A DNA stretch of 64,000 nucleotides, taken from contig RQOL01000024.1 of NCBI GenBank assembly GCA_013076295.1, forward strand, positions 744,001 through 808,000. Direction: 5' to 3'. Position numbers and translations under genes: made by a program. The stretch's first letter is position 1. Every line of letters starts with the position of its first letter. The notes under the pieces are model-generated. The model was not told the DNA's origin. It ran no database searches and saw nothing but the letters and a program-made list of their open reading frames with translations. Below, in pieces: positions 14,327-33,008 of the stretch. This DNA comes from Sanderia malayensis (Eukaryota > Cnidaria > Scyphozoa > Semaeostomeae > Pelagiidae).

Positions 14327-14625
14327 AGGTTGGCCAAAAAACAGTAACCCCCGTAACAAAATATTTTTAAGGGGGTTACCATACAATATTCAATTTCAAA
14401 AGACGTCTTGTGCAAAAATATTTTGTCATTATGTTTTGTCACTTTTGGGCAATTTTAATTTTAAAATTTCTTGTCGTGAAACCTACTGTTACGGCATTTA
14501 ATGTCTGAGAATTGACTACGTTGGAAGAGCAATACTTTTGTCATTTTCAAATTGTGCAAAGAGAAGCAATATGCCAAAAATATCAGAAGAAAAGGGGGTT
14601 ACTTTTATATTTCCTGTGAAATTGT
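14327..14625. mobile_element. Possible MITE with AGTAACCCCC ends
   Basis: The left part reads ACAGG...ACAGTAACCCCC and the right part, reverse-complemented, reads ACAGG...AGTAACCCCC. The interior repeats GGGGGTTAC. Boundaries and target duplication are unclear, so this is a weak call. Confidence 0.35.
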
Positions 14626-15576
14626 TTTCTGGTGTATTTTCTACATATCTCTGTTTCAGAAATCTCAAAGAAGTTGAATTGTCAATGGGAAGTTAAAGCA
14701 CTGGTATTCGCCTCAAAAAGTCCTGGACACGGCTAAAAGTAGGTGAAAAAGCAACAATTGTTACCTATCAAACGTAAATGTAATTCGGTAAACAAATGAA
14801 ACTATTGCTGCTGAGCATAATGCTGCTTATATGACCGATGTTGGTGTGTATGGTTATGATAATTTCGAGTTTAACATGCAGCAAAATCAATGGGACAAAA
14901 CCGACGAATTGAAAAAGTTACACCAGGCTGTGGACAAACCATCCCAAATGGAAACATCCTCTGCGGATGCGGACTCGTCTAGTAGTATGTATTCAAACTC
15001 ATCATGTAGTACGGATTTTTTTAATGTGATTCGTGGATGCAGATGACTGAGTCGTGATATCTTTACAGGAACTCATCAAAATTGACCATTGCTAAGCCTC
15101 ATCATTGTCTTGACCCATCATTGTTTGTTGCCAACTCTGAACATTGACACATTCTTCCAGAAATTCTTATGAAAAGACGCGTGCAGAAAGCATATTAACG
15201 TGTAGGAATTAGGAAGCATATAAACTTCGTTTTACAGGGACAGCTATGAGGCTTATTTCATGTAATCATGAAAATCATGCAAACAGGATTATCATATAAA
15301 TAGTCTGATTATGACAAGTATACGCACTATTAAACATTTAAGCTCATTATTGATAAAAGTTAACCCACACTGTAAAATTGTTTTCCAAAACAATATACTT
15401 AAAAAGATATATATTTATGATAAAAAGGAGCTGATAGTAACAAAAAGCTGTATTAAATCAAGACCTCAAGCATATATACAGTAATATAAATATTATGCAA
15501 TCATCATCAAAGTTAATAATATAACTTTTAATATATAGGAATAGAACGTGCATTAGAAGGTATTTCATACCTCGTG

Positions 15577-24377
<8,801 letters not shown>

Positions 24378-24986
24378 AAAGTTCTCGTCGTATGACGATG
24401 ATCCAACCAAACGGTGCGACGCCGACGAACAAAGAGTATCGTTTTCGTCGGAGTTGACTTTGCATGGCAGCAGATATGAATGGCGGAGAGAAATTGGTTC
24501 TCTCTCTTGCTGAGTAAATTGACATGCCAGTAGATTTTCGTGATAATTCTAGCATTATTGATGTTTCCTGCAGATGTTATATTCTGCATACAATGTGCTA
24601 TGATATCTTTTGGGCGATTACAAAGATATTGTGTCACCTGTCACTTTACATATCTGCATACCGTCAGTAAACTGGAAGTTGACTTGATATTCAATACACA
24701 ATCACAATACCTTACAGAAAATAAGGGAGAATTTAGAATGATTTATTCTATTCTGATTTTGTGCATACAAATATTTAATGACTAAATCTCATCTGTATTG
24801 AGTTTCTGTTAACTCCTATGATTGATGATGTCACAGAAAAATCGATAGCATCAACAAAACTCAAAGCTGACACTGGTGTGGAGTCAGGTCAACCAACACC
24901 AAGCCAAGCTTGTCAAAATAACATCATAAAAGTCAAACTTCCGGTTGAGATTTCAATTTGGTGACAGTGAATTCACAATCTGCATG

Positions 24987-25040
24987 TCGTAAATGCTCGA
25001 ATTAGCCCCCTGGGGGCCTATTTATTTTTGGAGGGAGCTT
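24987..25040. repeat. Partial MITE-A-like end
   Basis: CGTAAATGCTCGAATTAGCC followed by CCCTGGGGGCC matches the left end of the element at 23005. No matching right end was found nearby. Confidence 0.45.
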
Positions 25041-25394
25041 ATTGCAGGGGGTGGGGGCAATTTGACGATTGACCAGGGTTGCCATTTTTGCTTTTTCTAA
25101 GCCAAATTCCAGAAATTTGGCTTTTTTAAAAAGTGCTTGGCTTAGAAAATTTTATTTGGCTTAGAGCTGAAATTTGGCTTAATTTGGCTTCTTCCAGAAA
25201 TTTGGTTTGCTAATTTGAATTTTCAAGGCCGCTGTGGTGAGGATTTTTAGTAACGGAAAGGATATTCAGGTTGTTCAATGCAGAAAAATGCACATGGAAG
25301 GTTCAAATCATGGGTGAAACCCATAGAATTGTGAAACCGTGTGCATTCTTTGAATTCACTTCTTTTATTCTCTTGTATTTTGATGACATCACTA

Positions 25395-25771
25395 CACTTT
25401 TTTTTTTTAATAAGCAACCGCTCAATAAGCAACTAGGGCTGGATTGGCCCTAACATTAAGCAACTCGAGGGCTCAATTGAATTACTGTTAGCAACTAAGA
25501 ATTCAAACGCCATTTATTTTAAAATGCTAAAACTGGGCACGAATGTTCACTGTGCTGTTGAAGTTCTTGACTAACATGTTTACACTTACTGTCTCTTGTT
25601 GTAGGCGTTACAGTTGATGATTTTGACCCAAACTTAGGAGTGGTACCCTGGGGACAAAGTTGCTTAAAAAATTTAAGCAACTTTTAAGCAACTTTGAGGG
25701 CTAAAATATCCAAAATTTTAAGCAACTTTCAGGGCTGGACCAAAGTCTAGTTGCTTATTAAAAAAAAAGTG
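25395..25771. mobile_element. 377-bp MITE with CACTTTTT...AATAAGCAAC ends, TA duplication
   Basis: The left end CAC(T)nAATAAGCAAC and the right end GTTGCTTATT(A)nGTG are inverted repeats flanked by TA (25393-25394 and 25772-25773). The interior repeats the core TTAAGCAACTTT. No coding capacity. Confidence 0.7.
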
Positions 25772-26052
25772 TACACCTCGTTTTCAGGTTCTATTGTTTT
25801 GGCTCTCTTTGGCAGTATTATCCATCCATTTGGCTTTTGTGGGCCACTCTAAATTTTCCTTGAACTTTGTTTTAAGTTTTATTAATTGCTCCGCACGATT
25901 TTTGTTCTTGTCTTTATTTTTGGAATAGTGAAAAATAAAACAGACAAACTTATGCTCGAATGTTCAGGACCCCTGAAAACAAATCAATTTGTTGGACCTA
26001 TGATGGGTTGTTGTATTTTGGGTATTCAATGCAAGGGATACAAATGAAGTTG

Positions 26053-26453
26053 CACGCTTTTTTTATAAGGAACCTAGCTCGGACCTAGTTCTTTAAATTC
26101 CTTATTTTGAGACCTCTTTTGACCACTTTGTAGTTCTAAAAGTTCCTTAATAGTTCCTTAATTTTAAGTTCACATTTAGTAGACATAATTAGTACAGACG
26201 CAAGAAAAGCATTCAAATTCAACGTTTTGCTATAAACTTGTGAAATAATAACAGGTAAAAACATGAAGAAGCTTCATATAATGCAAAAGTACTGAAAATC
26301 AAGGGAACCGGCTTCCTAATTGTAAATTGTGCGGAAATATAAATATATTCAAAATTGAAAAGTTCCTTGGCCTTTAGTAGCAAAAGTTCCTTAAGTTTTT
26401 TGACCTTCTACATGTAGGTTCCTTATAAACGGTTCCTTATAAAAAAAGCCGTG
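26053..26453. mobile_element. Inverted-repeat element with TTTTTTTATAAGGAACC ends
   Basis: CACG(G)CTTTTTTTATAAGGAACC at the left matches the reverse complement of the right end with one indel. The interior repeats TTCCTTA. No convincing target duplication is visible, so the superfamily is not assigned. Confidence 0.6.
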
Positions 26454-26580
26454 TAGGCCGAAAGCATTTCCAAAACGATCACAAACACATCACAGCTCAA
26501 AGCATTCTCGCCGCTTTATTCGTGAAGATCGATTCTCGGTATTCGCTCGGTAGTCTACTTCGTCGTAAAACGAAAAAGTT

Positions 26581-26626
26581 GTGTACGAGCAGATCGGTTT
26601 CGATGCATCCTAAAAATCATCTACCG
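26581..26626 (+). repeat. Inverted copy of the FAM76 leader
   Basis: Exact 46-bp reverse complement of 24332-24377, about 2.2 kb upstream of FAM76 and in opposite orientation. Similarity weakens but continues for about 40 bases upstream (ACGAAAAAGTTGTGTACGAG versus the FAM76 side). No FAM76 coding sequence follows it. Confidence 0.8.
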
Positions 26627-26877
26627 TTTTCCTCTTGACAAAGCCAATGTAAATTTTACATTTATTGCGCAATTACTACTTTCGCCCAACTTTTGATGTT
26701 TCAAAAGTTTCCCAGCCAAGCTCAGTGTCAAATCAGTCAATTAAAATGAAACTTACTTCTGTAATATTATGCTCTAACAAAATATTTCAATCATTTTTTC
26801 AAGTGAGATTTACAAAAATAGCATTACCTAATCTAAGAAAACTGCAAAACAATTATGCAGCAAATATTTTTAATTGG

Positions 26878-28278
26878 TCAGATGGACAAATTTCCCCATT
26901 TTCCTGAAGCCTTGACAACCTCATTTCTGTATTCAAACATATCTTGCCAGTCATTAGAGTTTTCAACAATGTTATTATTCTTTTTCAGCTCTTTATTGAA
27001 ATGCTTTGTCTTAAGCTCATACCACTTTGGCTTAGGGCCTCTCGTTTCTTCTAATTCGGCTTGACATCTCAATTTCAACAAGTATGCTTCTTCAAGTTTC
27101 AGTTTATTACGTCGCAGCTCTGCAAGCTCAAAGTGGTATGGTGATTGAAAACCCAGCGTGTTCTCAAACTGAGCCTTGTGAAGCTTCATATCTGTTCTCT
27201 GAAATAATTCCATGTTGAAATCATCTGGATTGGTTTCTTCAAGTGATTCATCATATTCTTGAATCAAAGTTCCTTCTGCTTTTGCTTTCATTACTGAAGC
27301 AGCTAATGGCTTTGTATGTAACAAGTCAGAATAGGAAGCAGCTTCCTCGTCTGGTCTATGCACTGGAGATATAAACCATGAATTATCTTTTACCTGGCCT
27401 GAAGAATTATGTCTGTGTTGTAACATTTCAGAGTCATTCCAATCCGAGAAATTCTGAAATTTCTCTGAAACAAGGATGCTTTTATCATAACTTCCTTGAG
27501 TATTATGTTTCAAATCTATGTTTGTCGCAGATCCAAGCATACTTCTGTCTTTTGGACTGCATTCACATTGAGTAGCTGATGCAAGTCTGTTTTTCCTAAA
27601 ATGGTATAAAGAAACAAAACAGTTAAATTTACAGAAGAGCATTTTAGGAGATATACATTGAATTCTTATGCCAATTAAGATATCTGTGCACCGGTATGGA
27701 AAGTATGGCAGTTTTCGCCGAGATCTCGGGTGTGCAGCCTAAAATCCCAAGTGTGCAAGTGTGCAATGCAACAAATATGTACTTCAAGTGTGCAATATGA
27801 ACTTTATATACTCATATCCTAGGTTGCCAAGTTTGTATTTGTTCGCAGTAACTCGCAAATTTAGGATGGAAGCTTGCACTTGAAAGTAGGCCCACTCCAC
27901 TCGCAAGTGTAAAAAATTTTTCGCGCTTTGCGCGATGGTGCAGATTTCCCTTCCTTTCTTGGCAAATTACTGAAACACTGGTCTCAGGAGGTGTCAAGTT
28001 ACCAAGACCACGCCCTCATGTTTCGGACACACCCATTTTATCAAGTGTGCAATGACAATTTACAAAAAAAATCTCGGGTGTGAATCTGCCATACTTTCCA
28101 TACTGGTCTGTGCATACATAAAAACATTGGAAGTTTCTCCTGTAATAATAAATTCATCTGTCTTGTCACTTCTCTGCTTTCTGTTCTTCATCTTCACTTT
28201 CTTCTGCTGCAAATCAGGTTTAGTGGCAAGCTCTTTAAACCGTGCTTGGTTCTTATTCGCCATACTACTGATAAACAT
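26878..28278 (-). CDS. Uncharacterised two-exon protein, about 290 residues
   Basis: Exon 1 is 28278-28118 (a second in-frame ATG at 28263 has the better context, ..AGTATGG) and exon 2 is 27595-26878. The AT|G junction keeps the frame. I do not recognise the family. The protein is hydrophilic, with a basic start (KKVKMKNRKQR), a Ser/Asp-rich middle with WFISPVHRP and WNDSEM, and a conserved-looking C-terminal helical block. That block contains FQRTDMKLHKAQFE, LGFQSPYHFELAELRRNKLK, EAYLLKLRCQAELEE and PKPKWYELKTKHFNKEL. No signal peptide or membrane segment is seen. The ordered C-terminal block and clean splice sites argue for a real gene. A hAT-like MITE sits in its only intron. Function unknown. 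Confidence 0.65.
27691..28106. mobile_element. 416-bp hAT-like MITE with 8-bp target duplication
   Basis: Ends CC(G/A)GTATGGAAAGTATGGC are inverted repeats. The flanks are TCTGTGCA at 27683-27690 and again at 28107-28114, a perfect 8-bp duplication typical of hAT transposons. The interior repeats CAAGTGTGCAA. It lies in the intron of the uncharacterised gene, starting 12 bases inside the donor site. Confidence 0.8.
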
Positions 28279-28631
28279 TATGAAACCTCTGGATCAAATG
28301 TGAAACAGAAGGAGCCGGTTACAATTTATTAGCAACAAAATAGATTCGTATTACTTGCTTTTTCGACAATGCCCTAAAGAAAAACTCAATAAAGAAAAAC
28401 CCGAACAGGAACAATAACAAACAACTCTCGTTGAGCACAAGCAAGCCGAACCGTAACTATGAATGTTCCTCGGCAACAATAGACCCCTTGCACAATTCAT
28501 TTTCAACGCGAGGCTCAAATTTGAGAACGAGGTGATAGGTGTAGTAGAGTTAGATTTACCTGCAGTTACCGAAGTGAACACCGCAAACTATTAATTGTCG
28601 CTCGATTTATTTACCTGTTTTATTTAAATAC

Positions 28632-28875
28632 ATGAATCAATTCAGAGCATTGTTACCGGAAGATAAGTTAGTTAATTGTCTGGATAATCTGAGGAAGTTA
28701 ACTGTGAAAGAATTGAAAGCCATCTTAGTTGCTGATCAAGAGAAAATTTCGGGCTCAAAAGCGGACCTCATTCTGAGGGCCTATGCCATTCTTTCTCGGA
28801 TAAAGAAGCAAGAAGAAGATAATTCATGTCCTGTAACACCTCCATCAATTGACGCGTATTGCAAATACGAAGATG
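28632..28875 (+). pseudogene. N-terminal fragment of the element's second gene (SAP-like start)
   Basis: Begins MNQFRALLPEDKLVNCLDNL and contains a SAP-like helix pair (LTVKELKAIL.., KADLILRAYAIL). From general knowledge, similar N-termini head transposon-linked proteins carrying SWIM and YqaJ-type nuclease domains. Here the reading frame runs into a tandem repeat after about 80 residues, and no nuclease part is present. Confidence 0.55.
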
Positions 28876-29262
28876 TATGGTTACTTAGATTATTATATAT
28901 TGCTAAAGTTAAAGTATATGACTACATATACATTTGGCAACTGAGAATAGTTAAGATGTATGGTTACTTATATTATTATCGATTGCTAAAGTATATGAAT
29001 ACGTATATGTATGGGCAGCTAAGAATAGTTAAGATATATGGTTACTTAGATTATTATATATTGCTAAAGTTAAAGTATATGACTACATATACATTTGGCA
29101 ACTAAGAATAATTAAGATGTGTGGTTACTTAGATTATTATGTATTGCTAAAGTATATGACTACATATACATTTGGCAACTAAGAATAATTAAGATGTATG
29201 GTTACTTAGATTATTATATATTGCTAAAGTATATGACTACATATACATTTGGCAACTAAGAA
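28870..29262 (+). repeat. Tandem repeat, five copies, alternating period of about 83 and 77 bp
   Basis: The unit contains GGTTACTTAGATTATTATAT then TTGCTAAAGT and ACATATACATTTGGCAACTA. GGTTACTT starts at 28879, 28962, 29040, 29123 and 29200, giving spacings of 83, 78, 83 and 77. The longer unit has an extra GTTAAA. It lies exactly where the missing part of the element's second gene should be. Confidence 0.85.
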
Positions 29263-29301
29263 CTTTTTACTTACTCACTTTCTTATATATTTAATTAATT
29301 A

Positions 29302-30963
29302 TTACTTATTGTGACTTGAAGGCATTACTAAAAAGGGCAAGAAATTTGTTAACAAGCAACATACTGTGAAAATTTGATCTGCCATTGGATGCAAAGATAA
29401 AGGCAGAACACCATCAAGGATATGAAAGTTCTTGACTCTATCAATTGCTCTTTCTACGTGTATTCTAACAGCTGCTATCCGGGCTGTTTCTTCACTCTCT
29501 TTGGGTGTTAGCTGAGCACGAGTACCTTTGAAAGGAGGAATATTCAGGGTGACACCAATTGGTAGAATATCAGCTATGTCAAAACCTCGATCTGCCATCA
29601 CATTGTCGCCAGGCTCAAGAAGAGATAAAATGCCACATTTTTCTGTAATTTCTTTATCAGAAACACGTCCAGACCAGAGTTTCGACACAAATGTAATAGC
29701 ACCAGTGGGAGAAATACCAATCAAAGCTTTCCAAGTATTATGGTGCTTATACTCAGACCATGTTTGCGACTGGGCTTTCATGGAAGAGGGAACCTCTATG
29801 AAAATTTCGGTGCAATCAATAATAACCCTCGTGGATGGATATGTCTTGAACTCATCAGGCATTAATTGTTGCACAAGTTCTTTCGAAGGAAAGGGGAAAA
29901 GAAGAGGCAATTCATGATATAAAAAATTGATCCAAGTGGTAAAGACTCTTGAAGCATGACTGGCTGAGATACCAAATCTATCTCCAAGATCATTCAAAAA
30001 CAAGCCAACTTTAAGACGCATCAAAACAAGAATGAATGCTTCGAAATTAGGAAGAACTCTTTTGCGGCCACGTTTCTTGTCACCATCTTGCTTTTCTGCT
30101 TTTTGTTCAGATGCTTGTTGGGACTTTGGGCCACGCCAGTAAGAAATACTTTCAAATTTGGGTTCCAGATATTCGAAGACAGAAAGAAGAGAAGAATAAT
30201 TTGGAAATCCAGTGTAAAACTTAACAGCAGAGTCATCATTTTGCAACTTGCCAATGGAGAACAGTGCCTTTTTTGCCACAGACAAATCAGCATTTAACTG
30301 GGCAAGCTGAGAAGAAAGTTCGTCAATTTTCTGCTGAAGATTGACATAACATCTCTGATCAGTCTCACTTGTAGCCATATAACAATGATCAGTAGCTGCG
30401 GAATCATGAGAGTCGTCGCTTAATAAAACTGGGCTATTGACAAAAGAAAAACTGGTCTGTGTTGAAGAAGACGTCACAAATTGGGAAACATTTTCCAAGA
30501 GAGAATCATCAATGTCACAGATTTCTGCGGCAGAAGAAGAAGATGGTTGGATTTCTTTTACATAAATATACGAACTGCGATCTTTAGGAGCTTTGCGTTT
30601 AGGTTGTCTGTCCTTAGATGCTGCATCTGTTGTGTTGAAGAGCTTCAATGATGGAACTGCGCCAGAAACTAAGTTCCAACGACATGGGCCTCGCTTTATG
30701 TCAGAATTTATAAAGTGATCTTGGCAAAGAAATGTATTATTTGTCACTTTAAAGCCATCCAAGCCATCCACGCGCTTTATAAGATTGCACCACAATCTCT
30801 TTTCGGGGTTCTTCTGGGGGAATCTGAAGAAATGTAGGCCCGTAGCAGTTCCATCGTATTTGTACATGTAATTGTAACAACCGAAAGCAGCACATTGTTT
30901 ACCTAAAGACGACTTCTTCCTCACTTGTGCATTAACAGTCTCTTTATTATTATTTGCAGCCAT
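29302..30963 (-). CDS. THAP-domain DDE transposase, intact 553 residues
   Basis: A single uninterrupted exon. Residues 24-83 form a THAP zinc finger (C24, C29, C79, H82, with the FP and W positions present), followed about 20 residues on by AVPSL. A low-complexity linker and a short coiled coil around residues 200-235 come next. The C-terminal half is a DDE_Tnp_4-type nuclease with D383 (VIIDCTE), D458 (MADRGF) and E504 (IHVERAI) in the expected order. The THAP domain would bind the terminal repeats and the DDE domain would cut and join DNA. No stop or frameshift is visible, so the enzyme may be active. It lies inside the 28481-31126 element, with its start about 100 bp from the right repeat. 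Confidence 0.9.
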   Translation of the reverse strand: MAANNNKETVNAQVRKKSSLGKQCAAFGCYNYMYKYDGTATGLHFFRFPQKNPEKRLWCNLIKRVDGLDGFKVTNNTFLCQDHFINSDIKRGPCRWNLVSGAVPSLKLFNTTDAASKDRQPKRKAPKDRSSYIYVKEIQPSSSSAAEICDIDDSLLENVSQFVTSSSTQTSFSFVNSPVLLSDDSHDSAATDHCYMATSETDQRCYVNLQQKIDELSSQLAQLNADLSVAKKALFSIGKLQNDDSAVKFYTGFPNYSSLLSVFEYLEPKFESISYWRGPKSQQASEQKAEKQDGDKKRGRKRVLPNFEAFILVLMRLKVGLFLNDLGDRFGISASHASRVFTTWINFLYHELPLLFPFPSKELVQQLMPDEFKTYPSTRVIIDCTEIFIEVPSSMKAQSQTWSEYKHHNTWKALIGISPTGAITFVSKLWSGRVSDKEITEKCGILSLLEPGDNVMADRGFDIADILPIGVTLNIPPFKGTRAQLTPKESEETARIAAVRIHVERAIDRVKNFHILDGVLPLSLHPMADQIFTVCCLLTNFLPFLVMPSSHNK

Positions 30964-31126
30964 ACTTATTAACTAAAACTCCAATACTGAGCAACAAATA
31001 AAACAAGTTTCGGAAGATATACCAGTTGTCGGGTCGGTCACCTCAGGTTAAGTTAAAATTCACTACACCTATCACCTCGTTCTCAAATTTGAGCCTCGCG
31101 TTGAAAATGAATTGTGCAAGGGGTCT

Positions 31127-31851
31127 ATTATCAAATCAACAACACCATATAATGAATGCGCGGCGCAATGGTCAGTATCGCCCACCCACCCGGCGCAAGT
31201 GTACATTTGCATCATAACAATTCGTCGTAACAAATGCATTGTATTATTCTCGTTACTACAATGCATTTTGGAAAAATCTGAAAATTCCTTCTTGCGGTGC
31301 ATACAATTCAACAATTTTACGCAATAAGTTTGCTGCTTAAGTTTCGACACGTTTATTTTCATTGCTTCACAAAATTATTTTTCTAATCAAAATTATTTTA
31401 TCGCCTCAAATTCTCAGCTGTATTTGGCTTGTTTCGGTATTCAGTGCCACAGGTATCCCTTCCTCAGATTGTCATTGACGCAAGTTGGTTGGTACAAATG
31501 GTACAAAGCAGATAGACATCCCTACAGATCATTGCCCTGGATTTTGTTTGCAAGGGGGATCGTGTCATGAAAGAACTAATGAAATCGAGGCAAGTAATTT
31601 TTGTCCGGTTTTTGAAATAGCAATGTGATAAGTCCCTGTAATGAGCGAGATTCGAGCAAAACAAAGGGACGCAATGCAATGTAATGAATCTAATGGCTAC
31701 GCGTGAATTGAATTTGTAAAAATGAATCAGTAAAGGATGCTTCTCAGCTATAGCAAAAGTGGGAATCGGCATTCACTTGCATTACAAATTTGAATAAAAT
31801 ATGTTTGTATTTGTGAGCAAATAATACAATTTCATGAAAGTGTCATCATCA
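31127..31851. other. No gene recognised
   Basis: Between the THAP element and a LINE scrap. Short open frames on both strands lack any family motif; nothing else is seen. Confidence 0.5.
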
Positions 31852-32034
31852 TCACCATTGGTCCCCCATCTGGCTCAGCCGTTGGCCATAGGATGCTTTT
31901 GTCAATCTTCGCAATCCAGCGCGGTATTCTACTAACCTTTCCATGTGGCTTGCACCCATGCAATCTTTGATGTTGTTGAACCAGCTCATTCTTGGTCTTT
32001 CTCTTTGTCTCCTTCCTTCAACTTCACCAACCAT
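31852..32034 (-). pseudogene. LINE 3' coding fragment
   Basis: The minus strand reads GRRQRERPRMSWFNNIKD and then GASHMERLVEYRAGLRRLT, which resembles the extreme C-terminus of non-LTR retrotransposon polyproteins (GRRxRGRPRxxWxDNI). Only about 60 residues remain. Confidence 0.6.
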
Positions 32035-32076
32035 AATATTGCGTGCCAGTCCTCTATGTTGTCATGCCTATACCAG

Positions 32077-32367
32077 CAAGGGGCGGTGTCAGCCATCACG
32101 AAGTCGGGGGGACGAGGTGGGAAAAGGAATCTTTTTGGGACCACGACCTTTAGAGTGCCGGAAAACGACCTTTCGAGTGTCAGGAAACGCTCTTTTCTGG
32201 ATAAAATTAATTATCCTCATTTTGGCAGAGATAAAACAATCATTGACGAACAAAAAGTTAACCATAACAAAACCATTTTCTCAAAGAATTTAAGCAAATT
32301 ACAAAATCGATTTTTGGAAAAAGTGGGGCGGACACGTCCCCCAGTCCACTCTGTGGCGCTGCTCCTG
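32077..32367. mobile_element. Probable degenerate hAT-like MITE
   Basis: The ends are CAAGGGGCGGTGTCAG and, reverse-complemented, CAGGAGCAGCGCCAC, both near CAGGGGCGGCGCCAG. The segment GAAAAAGTGGGGCGGA then GTCCCCC near its right end matches the same part of the clear hAT MITE at 61160-61549. No clean 8-bp duplication is visible. Confidence 0.45.
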
Positions 32368-32834
32368 ACCATTTAAAACTTTAAACTGTAACAGGTTGTA
32401 TTGCACAACCACCATTTCGCCCAACTTGGACTGTTCGCCTAACCTTTGTGGGCGTTTTACCCAACTCCGGCAAACCTATCGCCCAACCTCAAGAGACCGA
32501 TCATTCGCCCAACAAGGTGATAACTGTTATCTGAACTGAATCATTTTAATTTCATTTGAAATTCTGAAAAAGAACAGAATGGTTCCGACTAGCGAATACC
32601 TATCTACAATAATTTAAAAAATTTGTTCAAAATGTTACCGTTCATTCCAAAATAGTTTCCTGTTCACGTTGGCGTTGGTTGACCTAACACGGCGAAATCC
32701 TTCCTTTTGATAAAAGACCCTTATTTTAGAGAGTAATTGCCTGATGTAACTGTCTCTGAATGGTTCTGATGAATTTCTAATCCTTTGAGCGACCCTCGAC
32801 GATCCATAACGACTATATGGGAACCCGTCTTAAC

Positions 32835-32934
32835 NNNNNNNNNNNNNNNNNNNNNNNNNNNNNNNNNNNNNNNNNNNNNNNNNNNNNNNNNNNNNNNNNN
32901 NNNNNNNNNNNNNNNNNNNNNNNNNNNNNNNNNN
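32835..32934. other. Assembly gap, 100 N
   Basis: Exactly 100 unknown bases, the usual placeholder for a gap of unknown size. The BEL/Pao element starts abruptly on its right side, so the gag region and the 5' LTR may be missing in the gap. Confidence 0.99.
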
Positions 32935-33008
32935 CTGTTCAAGAAGAAAACAGGTTGTAACCTGAAAAAAAAGCATCTGTCATCACTGCATGAATTGTGG
33001 CTTTCGAG

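Larger units (their letters stand above)
10810..15576. other. Intergenic region between the ARID5-like gene and FAM76
   Basis: Upstream of the ARID5-like start and downstream of the FAM76 stop (both genes on the minus strand). It holds the probable ARID5 promoter elements (10943-11199), a possible MITE at 14327-14625 and one 71-codon open frame at 14831-15046 (+) that I do not accept as a gene. Otherwise AT-rich with no recognisable feature. Confidence 0.5.
28481..31126. mobile_element. THAP/DDE DNA transposon (PIF or ISL2EU-like), 2.65 kb
   Basis: Perfect 65-bp terminal inverted repeats (28481-28545 and 31062-31126) begin AGACCCCTTGCACAATTC. They are flanked by AT on both sides, consistent with a 2-bp AT duplication; the palindromic flank AAT/ATT makes the exact boundary ambiguous by 2-3 bases. 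Inside, convergent, are a transposase on the minus strand and a truncated second gene on the plus strand, with a short satellite between them. Identical ends imply a recent insertion. Two-gene THAP-transposase elements with AT duplication fit ISL2EU better than classical Harbinger, but I cannot confirm this without a search. Confidence 0.85.

Noticed and set aside
29528..29917. 129-codon plus-strand open frame
   Set aside because: Antisense shadow of the THAP transposase.
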